The notes under the pieces were generated by a model. That model saw only the letters and a list, made by a program, of their open reading frames with translations, searched no databases and was not told the origin of the DNA. Below are positions 5,798 to 13,655 of a DNA stretch of 16,615 nucleotides, piece after piece. This stretch comes from CAZFAP01 sp964516325 (GTDB lineage: Bacteria > Auribacterota > JABMQX01): positions 1 to 16,615 of the forward strand of contig CAZFAP010000111.1 in assembly GCA_964516325.1 (NCBI GenBank), given 5' to 3'. The translations under genes and the position numbers were made by a program. Numbering within the stretch: the first letter of the stretch is position 1; every line of letters starts with the position of its first letter.

Positions 5798-8700
5798 ATG
5801 AGAGTACTCACCTCAATCTCCACGGTTGTTCTCGCGATTATCGCAGCGCTCTTCACGCAACTTGCGTTGAGCGATGTCATTATCAACGAAATCATGTACA
5901 ACCCGGACAGTGCCCAGGGGAACGACGACGACTACGAGTGGATCGAATTGCACAACACCGGCAATAGCACGGTCAATGTCGGCGGCTGGAAAGTCCGCGA
6001 CGACAACCCGCAAAACGACCCCTTCGTCATCCCCAGCAACACGTTCATCGGCGCCGGCGATTACCTCGCCGTTTGCAGCAACGTCGGGTTCATCTACTTC
6101 ACCTATGGAATCTCTAACGCGGTCGGCAACTTTGCCGACAGGTTCGGACTGGGCAATGACGGCGATACGGTAACTCTCCTGAACGCTTCCAACGTCGTCA
6201 TTGACCAGGTGACCTACAACGATGCCTATCCCTGGCCATTTCAGACCGACGGCGACGGCCCGTCCATCGAGAGAATCAGCCCTCTCGGCGAAAGCAACGA
6301 CCCCCAGAAGTGGGCGGCGAGCGTTCCGGCGAGCGACCACGGCACTCCCGGGAAGAAGAACTCCCTTTTCTCCGACGGCGCCGCGGCTCGCGTTGTGATC
6401 AGTGAAATCCATTACCACCCGGCTTCCGCGAACGACGATTACGAGTACGTGGAGCTCTACAACAATTCGGGCAGCGCCCTGAACCTTGTTGGCTGGGAAT
6501 TCACCAACGGCATCTCCTTCAAGTTCCTCCAGCCGACTCCCCTCGCCGCCTCTGAGTATCTGGTCGTCTGCAAAAACCAGGAAAGAATCCGGTCCACCTA
6601 CGGAATCGAGAACGTCGTCGGCGACTTCGCGGAAGGATCTTCTCTCAACAACGCCGGCGAGACGATTGTGCTGAGGGACAACACGGGCCGTGTGGTGGAC
6701 TTCGTCGCCTACAGCGACGAACGGTACTGGCCCATCCCCGCCGACGGCCACGGCCCCTCCATCGAGTGCATCAACCCAAACCTGCCCAACAGCGACCCGG
6801 CAAACTGGGCCTCGAGCACCCTGACCCGGAGATGGGTTTTCGTCGAGACTGCTCCAGCCAAGCCAACCGGGGACTTCCTTTACTTTTACCTGGATGGACA
6901 GGGGGAAGTCCTACTTGACGACGTCGCCCTTGTCCGCGAGGGAACGACAGCGAACCTTGTCCCAAACGGACATTTCGAGGCAGGCGACGCCGGATGGGTC
7001 AAATACGGAAACCACTCCTCCTCCACGAGGACTGATACCGCCGCTCATTCCGGAACGGCTTCCATGAAGGTCCTATCCACCGGCGACGGCGGCGGAGGCG
7101 AGTGGCGGAACTACATCGGAATCCCACTCACAGGTCTTTCCGAAAGTCAAAACTACATTCTCTCATTCTGGGCGAAGCCGATAAGCGGCGAAACCCGGTT
7201 CACCGGAAGGGTCGCCAACAGCTACGCCTCGGCCGGCATTTGCGCCATCACCGACCTGTCCGAAAAAGGATTCGTCTCTACCCCCGGCACACAGAACGCC
7301 GCCCGTTTAGAGAATCTCCCCCCACTCATTTATCACGTGATTCACGCTCCGAACGTCCCCAATTCGGAAACCTCTCCCTGGATAAACGCCCGAGTGGTGG
7401 ACGACGGGCCGGTCTCATCCGTCTCCCTGGAATATAGCACCGGCGGAGAATGGGTTTCCGTCCCAATGGCCGACGATGGCATCAGCAACGATGGTCTCGC
7501 GGGCGATGGAGAGTTCGGGGTGAGACTCCCGGCACAGCCAAGCTACACCATTGTTCGCTTCCGAATCACCGCCGAGGATGGACAAGGCGCCGTGAGCGTC
7601 TCCCCCGACCCCGACGATATGAAATCCACCCACGCCTATTTCTGTTACGACAACGAGATCACGTCGCGAGTCCCCATCTACTTCCTCTTCGTCAGCGACG
7701 AAAATCTACAGAGACTTGAGGAGCTGGGCTCCCGAGATGACTACGTTCCAGGGACATTGATCTATGCAGGGGTCGTATATGACAACGTGGGCGTTCGCTG
7801 GTATGGAAATTTCTCCGAGAGAATCGCCACAAACAAAAAAAACTGGAGGATACGGTTCGACCCCTGGGACGACCTCGATGGCGTGGAGTCTTTGATCCTC
7901 CTCGGGGGCGACTACGACGACCCGAGCCTCCGCGGGGGCGCCTGCATTCGGGAAGCACTCACCCAGCAGGTCTTCCGGTTCGCTGGCTGCGCCTATAGCC
8001 AGACGAAGCACGTCCACCTTCAGCTCAATGGCGCCTACTACGGCCTCATGCTGAGCGTCGAACGACCTGACACCGATTACCTGGAACGAAACCTCAGAGA
8101 CGTTAATGGCGACCTCTTCCAGGCGCAGGGTTATCCGGGGCAGCCGCCGAGCAACATGAGCGTCCTGCCCTCGTACGACGAGTACCTGTTCGCCTACGAT
8201 AAGAAGACTAACAGGGCCAAGCCCCACGACCTTTTGGTCTCTCTCATCGAAGGCTTGCGCGACGCATCCGACGAGGAAATCAACGACTTCTTCGAAGCCA
8301 ACCTGAACGTTCAACTCTTCGCCAGTTACGTCGCTTCGGCTGCCCTCGCCCAGGACTGGGTAAGCCCCTCGCGGGACTACTATCTGTTCTACGGGAAAAA
8401 GGGGACAACCGAAACGTACCTCTGGGAACTCATGCCCTGGGGCGGCGAGCACAACTGGGAGCGCCCGAGCCTCCCCGTCCTCAACGGCATCGTCGGCGAA
8501 AATGAGTTCTATCTCCCCAACGTCATGCGGACGCGTTTCCTGAACGACGTGGAACTCCAGGGCGCTTTCGCCGACCGCCTCCGCTACCTTCTCGACACCA
8601 CGTTCACGGAGCCACACCTTTTCTCGGTGATAGCACAAATGCAGGCTCTGATTAGAACCGCCGCAGACAATGACCGGGATTTCTGGTGGCCGGAGGCCGA

Positions 8701-10264
8701 TTCACTTGCCTCCCATATCGCCGCCCTCAAGAGCAACATCGTCGCCAGGCGAGCTTTCCTTTACCAGTGGCTTGACATGACCGAAGGGCCCGCGCAACCA
8801 ACGAATGTTTCTCCCGCCAACGGCGCCGAGTACATCGCCGAGCCAATCACGCTCGTCGCCAGCGAATTCTCCGGCATCCCAGGGAGCGCCCACGACGCCA
8901 GCCAGTGGCAGGTTCGCTCGCAGGAGGGGTTGTACAGCACCCCGGTCTGGGATTCGGGCGAGATCACCGAAAACAAGACCTCTGTGCCCGTCCCCCCTGG
9001 CACGCTTGCCGAAGACCAGACATTGTTCTGGCACGTCCGCTACATGGATGACCAGGCAAGATGGAGCCTCTGGTCCAACGAGACTTCTTTCTTCACGAAT
9101 GTTGACACGACGCCCCCCTCCATCCTCTCCGCCACCTTCGGGGCGGAGCATCCCGGCGACCTCGTGGTTGTCTTCAGCGAGCCGGTCGAGGCAAGCTCCG
9201 CAGAAACGCTCTCCAATTATTCACTGAGCGGCGAGGATTTCCCAGACGTGGCGGCGCTTTCCGCCGACGGTCTGACGGTCACTCTCAAGATTGCACTCGG
9301 TTCGCCGCTGTTCTGGCTTGGCGTGAGCAACGTCACGGATAGAGCCACCTCCCCTAACGTCATCCCCGCGGATACAAGGGTGACCATTGAGCTTCTGTTT
9401 TCTCCCGAAACGAAGATAAACTTCCAGCCCGGCGACCAACCCGTTCCGCCCGGCTATCTCGAGGATGCCGGCGCCCCGTTCGACGAGGGAAGAGGCTACG
9501 GATGGACAACTGATATTACAGACCTTGCCCTCGTGAGAAACCTCCAGAGCGACCTGCGTCTCGACACCATTATTCCATTCGGGGGCGAGGGCTCCGCCTG
9601 GGAAATCGCGCTCCCCTCGCCCGCCAGATACCGTGTCACCGCCTGCGTCGGCGATGCAGCCGCGGACTCTCTGTATGACCTTGCCGTCGAGGGAACATGG
9701 TTCGCGGCTGGGCTTTACTTGCCCACGAATCAATTCCTCGCGTTGACCCAGGAAATTGACGTTGCCGACGGACGCCTCACTCTCTACGGCGGCAGCGTTT
9801 ATAAGAGAACGCGGATCGCGTACGTCCACGTGCAGCCGGTCTATCAGGACAGCGACGCCGATTCGATTGATGACGTGTGGGAGATAAGCTATTTCGGCTC
9901 CGTGGAAGATTGCGACCCCGACGCCGACACCGACTCGGACGGTGCCTCCAATTACGCCGAGTACATTGCGAAAACCAACCCGGTATCCAGCTCTTTCGGC
10001 GTGAGCAAACTGGCGCCGAGCAGTTCCAATACTGACTGGTTAGAAATAACCTGGAGCTATTCGCCAGATAAAGCCTACAGAATCCACTGGGCGGAAAGTC
10101 TCCTCTCGTGGACCGCGTTCACGCCCCAGCCCGTGGACGTTCTGGTTGACGAGCAAGCCGGGACAATCACATGGACCGATAAGGGGAATTCCCCCGGCAT
10201 GGGAGGAGTCGCTCCCGGTCAGTCGCCCAGGCGGTTCTACACAGTGGAGCTTTTGACGCCGTAA
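5798..10264 (+). CDS. Giant secreted LTD-CotH multidomain protein
   Basis: A 1,488-residue exported protein. Residues 1-25 are a signal peptide (hydrophobic core VVLAIIAALF, likely cut after ALS). Two lamin-tail domains follow at about 26-160 and 197-341 (INEIMYNP, YEWIELHNTG; ISEIHYHP, YEYVELYNNSG). Next come a CBM4/9-like galactose-binding fold (about 385-490, VPNGHFEAGDAGW), an Ig-like segment (507-605), a CotH-kinase-like domain (about 624-990), FN3-like (998-1101), an SbsA-type Ig domain (1103-1200), a malectin-like domain (1207-1348) and a Ca-binding DSDADSIDD / DADTDSDGASNYAEY stretch (1350-1400). A C-terminal beta module ends RRFYTVELL. The usual PWDxD metal-binding segment of CotH reads PWGGEHNW here, so kinase activity is doubtful. 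There is no membrane anchor or sortase motif. It is probably a cell-surface or matrix protein; its substrate is unknown. The ribosome site is weak (GGCGG about 10 nt before ATG). Confidence 0.88.
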   Translation: MRVLTSISTVVLAIIAALFTQLALSDVIINEIMYNPDSAQGNDDDYEWIELHNTGNSTVNVGGWKVRDDNPQNDPFVIPSNTFIGAGDYLAVCSNVGFIYFTYGISNAVGNFADRFGLGNDGDTVTLLNASNVVIDQVTYNDAYPWPFQTDGDGPSIERISPLGESNDPQKWAASVPASDHGTPGKKNSLFSDGAAARVVISEIHYHPASANDDYEYVELYNNSGSALNLVGWEFTNGISFKFLQPTPLAASEYLVVCKNQERIRSTYGIENVVGDFAEGSSLNNAGETIVLRDNTGRVVDFVAYSDERYWPIPADGHGPSIECINPNLPNSDPANWASSTLTRRWVFVETAPAKPTGDFLYFYLDGQGEVLLDDVALVREGTTANLVPNGHFEAGDAGWVKYGNHSSSTRTDTAAHSGTASMKVLSTGDGGGGEWRNYIGIPLTGLSESQNYILSFWAKPISGETRFTGRVANSYASAGICAITDLSEKGFVSTPGTQNAARLENLPPLIYHVIHAPNVPNSETSPWINARVVDDGPVSSVSLEYSTGGEWVSVPMADDGISNDGLAGDGEFGVRLPAQPSYTIVRFRITAEDGQGAVSVSPDPDDMKSTHAYFCYDNEITSRVPIYFLFVSDENLQRLEELGSRDDYVPGTLIYAGVVYDNVGVRWYGNFSERIATNKKNWRIRFDPWDDLDGVESLILLGGDYDDPSLRGGACIREALTQQVFRFAGCAYSQTKHVHLQLNGAYYGLMLSVERPDTDYLERNLRDVNGDLFQAQGYPGQPPSNMSVLPSYDEYLFAYDKKTNRAKPHDLLVSLIEGLRDASDEEINDFFEANLNVQLFASYVASAALAQDWVSPSRDYYLFYGKKGTTETYLWELMPWGGEHNWERPSLPVLNGIVGENEFYLPNVMRTRFLNDVELQGAFADRLRYLLDTTFTEPHLFSVIAQMQALIRTAADNDRDFWWPEADSLASHIAALKSNIVARRAFLYQWLDMTEGPAQPTNVSPANGAEYIAEPITLVASEFSGIPGSAHDASQWQVRSQEGLYSTPVWDSGEITENKTSVPVPPGTLAEDQTLFWHVRYMDDQARWSLWSNETSFFTNVDTTPPSILSATFGAEHPGDLVVVFSEPVEASSAETLSNYSLSGEDFPDVAALSADGLTVTLKIALGSPLFWLGVSNVTDRATSPNVIPADTRVTIELLFSPETKINFQPGDQPVPPGYLEDAGAPFDEGRGYGWTTDITDLALVRNLQSDLRLDTIIPFGGEGSAWEIALPSPARYRVTACVGDAAADSLYDLAVEGTWFAAGLYLPTNQFLALTQEIDVADGRLTLYGGSVYKRTRIAYVHVQPVYQDSDADSIDDVWEISYFGSVEDCDPDADTDSDGASNYAEYIAKTNPVSSSFGVSKLAPSSSNTDWLEITWSYSPDKAYRIHWAESLLSWTAFTPQPVDVLVDEQAGTITWTDKGNSPGMGGVAPGQSPRRFYTVELLTP

Positions 10265-10271
10265 GAAGCGG

Positions 10272-10519
10272 ATGACATTTGGATTTCGGTATCAAGGCTC
10301 CGTTATCGCGGTCGCCGTCGTCAGCCTATGTTAGTATGCTGCACGCTCCCCGTGTGCAACACCGACGATGACGAAGACTACGAGTACGTCGAGTTGTACA
10401 ACCGGGGCACGACAGATGTTCCAATTGCAGGCTGGACGCTTCAGGGAACCGGCTATGATTTCGCGCCTGGGGCGACCGTCCCCGCGCAAGGATTCCGCAA
10501 TGTGCCCCCGGGGGGCTGA
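10272..10519 (+). pseudogene. Broken lamin-tail-domain protein gene
   Basis: An ATG at 10272, 7 nt after the previous stop, opens a signal-peptide-like reading (hydrophobic SVIAVAVVSLC) that stops at TAG 10332-10334. A different frame, open from ATG 10328 to TGA 10517-10519, encodes a clear lamin-tail fragment (DEDYEYVELYNRG, IAGWTLQGTGYDFAPGATVP) closely resembling the second LTD of the preceding protein. The domain is cut off about two-thirds through, at a GCCCCCGGGGGGC palindrome (10504-10516) next to the opposing flavodoxin gene. I read this as a decayed, frameshifted and 3'-truncated paralogue. A short functional 63-residue peptide is unlikely because the fold would be incomplete. Confidence 0.7.
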
Positions 10520-10528
10520 GCTTCTTTC

Positions 10529-11005
10529 CTACTTCAACCTGTCCGCGAGAGCGACCACCCTTCTGCCCAGCGTCCGACACTGCCTCATAACCCTATCATC
10601 GGGGGCGCCGATGGACACCGGCCCATAATGGTCGCCCGACGAGATTCCTTGAATAACCATGCCGTGAATCAGAAACGCGTTCAGGATGTCGAGAATCGTA
10701 GTCTCATTCCCGCCGCCGATATTCGCCGACGATGAAAAAGCCGCCCCGACCTTTCCTTCCAGTTGCCCGTGAAACTCGACACTCTCATCTAGAAGCTTTT
10801 TGACCTCAGCCGCCATAGACCCGTAATAGACCGGCGACCCAATGGCTATCGCATCATACTCGAGCAACTCGTCCGCTTTGACTTCCCCGACCTCCTTCAG
10901 AATGACGTCGCCGCCTGCCTTTTTAGCCCCCTCCGCCACAAGCTCCGCCATTTGTTTCGTGTTTCCCGTCCGAGAGTGGTACAGAATGAGAACCCTGCTT
11001 GCCAT
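10529..11005 (-). CDS. Flavodoxin-family / WrbA-like FMN protein
   Basis: A 158-residue flavodoxin-fold protein binding FMN, cytoplasmic. The phosphate loop is SRTGNTKQM (11-19) after the first strand VLILYH; the second isoalloxazine loop is GSPVYYGSM (56-64); the third is SSSANIGGGNETT (91-103). The C-terminal GDHYGPVSIGAPDD-type loop and helix resemble the NAD(P)H:quinone oxidoreductase WrbA group, but the protein is shorter than typical WrbA (about 200 residues), so electron carrier or quinone reductase cannot be decided. The ATG follows GGGAGG with 7-nt spacing. It is a lone leftward gene between secreted-protein genes, with no redox partner nearby. Confidence 0.87.
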   Translation of the reverse strand: MASRVLILYHSRTGNTKQMAELVAEGAKKAGGDVILKEVGEVKADELLEYDAIAIGSPVYYGSMAAEVKKLLDESVEFHGQLEGKVGAAFSSSANIGGGNETTILDILNAFLIHGMVIQGISSGDHYGPVSIGAPDDRVMRQCRTLGRRVVALADRLK

Positions 11006-11395
11006 TTTTCGCCTCCCTTCTCTCCTTTCCCGCGAACTCAGTTTCCAGAATTTTGCAGTCGCGTCGAATCGTTGGAATCAGCTTTTCTTCTCACCGCGTC
11101 ATTATCAATCTCCCCACAGGATACCGACTGAAAGCCTCCCCTATCAACGCCAAAAATCCCCCCGCGTGCGCCGAACTTTCAGGAAGGTGTCTTTCCCCGC
11201 GACACTCGGGCGTTATCGCACCTCTCAGACAGTCGGACCCTGCTCTCATTCAGGATGGCCGGCGAACACGCAGGAAAACCCGGCTTGCCGCCAAAAACGG
11301 AAGTTTCGAAGGCGGCGTGATATGGTAGACTGAGGATGAAGTGCGTCTGAAAGGAATAGTAACTGGGAAATCAAACCAGGAAAGGGAGAACTAGG
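11006..11395. other. Divergent intergenic region before the fibre-protein array
   Basis: No gene is supported in this 390 bp. It must carry the leftward flavodoxin promoter and the rightward promoter for the first array gene. A TG-A-TATGGT (11318-11326) looks like an extended -10 for the latter, without a good -35. An imperfect hairpin, GGAAGG-TGT-CTTTCC, lies at about 11192-11206. Long overlapping reading frames on the plus strand have no ribosome sites and no protein-like composition. Confidence 0.35.
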
Positions 11396-13624
11396 ATGAG
11401 AACTTCGACCTGCTTGGTACATCTTATCGCAATCACGTTCTTCACCGCAATTGGCATCACCGCTTCCCCCCAGAATGCCGTTCCTCTCCTCATAAACTAC
11501 CAGGGAGAGTTGAGGTCGCCCACAACGGGCGAGCCTGTGCCCGATGGCAGCTACGAGATGCTCTTCCGAATCTACGACGCGGAGTCCGGCGGGACGCGTC
11601 TCTGGCAGGGCGCCCATTCAACTCTGAACGGCAACCCTGTCCAGGTCACAGACGGGATATTTCACGCCATCCTCGGTTCCGGGGAGGGCAATGTGCTTGA
11701 TACATCAATCTTCAACGCAGCCGATAGGTGGCTCGAAATACGAGTCGGCCTGGAGACGTTGACCCCGAGGCAGAAGATTACGTCTGTCGCCTATTCCATC
11801 GCTGCGGAGGATAGCCGCCTTCTGGGAGGAAAAGAGGTCAGCGATTTTGCCGCGGCCTCGCATCCTCATTCGGGCGACGAAATAACTTCGGGCGCCGTTT
11901 CGGAGGCGAGGATTGATCCGACGATAACGAGGGACAGCGAGCTCGACGCCGACATCGCCGCTCACACGGCGGTTGCTGCTGCGCACCACACAAAGACGAC
12001 GAGCTTCGCAGAGCTGACCGATGCGGCAAGCGACGCTCAGATCCCCGGTGCAATCGCCCGCGATTCCGAGATTATGCCGACTGCCCTGGCGAACGATGGC
12101 GCCGGCAGCGGACTCGACGCGGACAAGCTGGACGGCGCAGAATCGGCCGCTCTTGAAGAGTCGGCGGAGATTGATTCGGACATCGCCGCTCACACGGCCG
12201 TTGCAGCGGCTCATCACACCAGGTACACGGACACGGAGGCAGTCGCCGCGATGGGACCAAAGTCCAACACAAACCCCCTGAATCACGACAAGACCATGAG
12301 CTTTTCTGAGCTGACCGGTGCGGCAAATGACTCCCAAATCCCCGCAGCCATCGCCCGAGATTCCGAAATCATGCCGACCGTCCTGGCAAATGACGGGACA
12401 GGCAGTACTCTCGACGCAGACAGAATTGACGGCGTGGAGAGCGCAACGCTCGAGGAATCGGCGGAAATTGATTCAGACATCGCTGCTCATGCGGGAAACG
12501 CAAGTGCCCATCACACCAAATACACCGATGCCGAAGCGGTCGCCGCCATGGGCGCCAAGGCTGACAGCAATCCCCTCAACCACGATAAGACCACGAGTCT
12601 TCCCTGGGGGAGCATCACGGCTATTCCTGTCGGATTTGCCGACAATGTGGACAACGACACAACCTACTCGGCGGGCGACGGGCTTGACCTCACCGGGACG
12701 GCGTTCAGCGCGGAGTTCGGTGGGAGCGGCTCAGCAACGACCGTTTCCCGCTCGGACCACGACCACGACGCCGCTTACGTCAACGAAGCACAAGCCGATA
12801 GCGTGACATCGGCGATGATCACGGACGGCGAGGTCGCGAACGCCGACGTGAATGCCGCGGCCGCCATCGCGGGCACTAAGATCAGCCCCGACTTCGGCTC
12901 GCAGAATATCGTAACGACCGGCAGGATAGGCATCGGCACGACGAGCCCAACAGCGTCCCTCCACGTCTCCACAAACCCGGGGGCGAACAGCGTGATCCTC
13001 AATCAGGGAGACGTCATCACGAATGACACGAGCGGTTCAACCTCCCGGTACGTCGTCTCGATCGGCGGCACATGGTATTGGGGCGTAGGGAAGACAAATA
13101 CCGGGAACAATCATTTCCACATCATCAATTATCCTAACAGCCGCTGGGATTTGACCGTGCGAAGCGACACCGGAAACGTCGGCGTCGGCACGACGAGTCC
13201 CCAGGAGAAATTAGACGTCAACGGGAATGCCAGAGTGGCGGGTGACCTCACCGTCGTCGGAACCGCTACCCTCGGCGGGGTGACCATGGGCAAAATCTAC
13301 CTCACCACCAGTGGCACCATCCTTTCCACCGACGGTGGAACCAGAGTACTGTCCTGGGACGCCACAAATAGCGAGATCGAGCTTACCAACACCTCCGGGG
13401 ATTGGCTCGATTACTGGTGGCAAGCACAGAAGGGGGCAACCACTTCCGGCAACTCGGGGGCCACGGCTACCGGGACGTCCAACGTGGCAATCATTTCCGG
13501 CACGAACAACAACGACTACGGCTTCGAAATTCATTTCGGGCAAGCGGATGCTCAGGGGGGCTGGTGCTCGGTCTGGCTCCAATACGCCAATGGCGCGCTT
13601 GTAGGGCATTACATCAAATACTGA
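11396..13624 (+). CDS. Secreted fibre-like repeat protein, array paralogue 1
   Basis: A 742-residue exported protein with a signal peptide at about 1-24, then a conserved block (LLINYQGELRSPTTGEPVPD, GSYEMLFRIYD, GIFHAILGSG, DRWLEIRVG, SRLLGGK) shared with the two genes downstream. Residues 201-299 and 300-398 are two tandem 99-residue copies (SEIMPTxLANDG, LDADxxDGxES, EESAEIDSDIAAH, AHHTxYTDxEAVAAMG, NPLNHDKT). The C-terminal half has phage-tail/fibre motifs (GIGTTSPTASLHV, VGVGTTSPQEKLDVNG) and ends in a Trp/Gly/Asn-rich beta domain with no S74 chaperone, unlike its neighbour. GGGAG lies 7 nt before the ATG. The next paralogue starts 31 bp on, so the two are probably co-transcribed. It likely acts as a surface appendage or adhesin; this is inference, with no enzymatic motif visible. 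Confidence 0.85.
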   Translation: MRTSTCLVHLIAITFFTAIGITASPQNAVPLLINYQGELRSPTTGEPVPDGSYEMLFRIYDAESGGTRLWQGAHSTLNGNPVQVTDGIFHAILGSGEGNVLDTSIFNAADRWLEIRVGLETLTPRQKITSVAYSIAAEDSRLLGGKEVSDFAAASHPHSGDEITSGAVSEARIDPTITRDSELDADIAAHTAVAAAHHTKTTSFAELTDAASDAQIPGAIARDSEIMPTALANDGAGSGLDADKLDGAESAALEESAEIDSDIAAHTAVAAAHHTRYTDTEAVAAMGPKSNTNPLNHDKTMSFSELTGAANDSQIPAAIARDSEIMPTVLANDGTGSTLDADRIDGVESATLEESAEIDSDIAAHAGNASAHHTKYTDAEAVAAMGAKADSNPLNHDKTTSLPWGSITAIPVGFADNVDNDTTYSAGDGLDLTGTAFSAEFGGSGSATTVSRSDHDHDAAYVNEAQADSVTSAMITDGEVANADVNAAAAIAGTKISPDFGSQNIVTTGRIGIGTTSPTASLHVSTNPGANSVILNQGDVITNDTSGSTSRYVVSIGGTWYWGVGKTNTGNNHFHIINYPNSRWDLTVRSDTGNVGVGTTSPQEKLDVNGNARVAGDLTVVGTATLGGVTMGKIYLTTSGTILSTDGGTRVLSWDATNSEIELTNTSGDWLDYWWQAQKGATTSGNSGATATGTSNVAIISGTNNNDYGFEIHFGQADAQGGWCSVWLQYANGALVGHYIKY
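11996..12589 (+). repeat. Two tandem 297-bp (99-codon) repeats
   Basis: Copies at 11996-12292 and 12293-12589 align in register. For example, GATTCCGA at 12062 and 12359 are exactly 297 bp apart, each followed by the codons for SEIMPT. A third, partial homologous stretch begins at 12590 before diverging. Synonymous differences between copies suggest an old duplication rather than a fresh slippage event. Confidence 0.8.
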
Positions 13625-13655
13625 CCAAAGAAACGGCGGGGAAAGGAGGGTCCGG

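Noticed and set aside
10504..10516. Intrinsic terminator of the flavodoxin gene
   Set aside because: GCCCCCGGGGGGC has no loop and no following T-tract on either strand.
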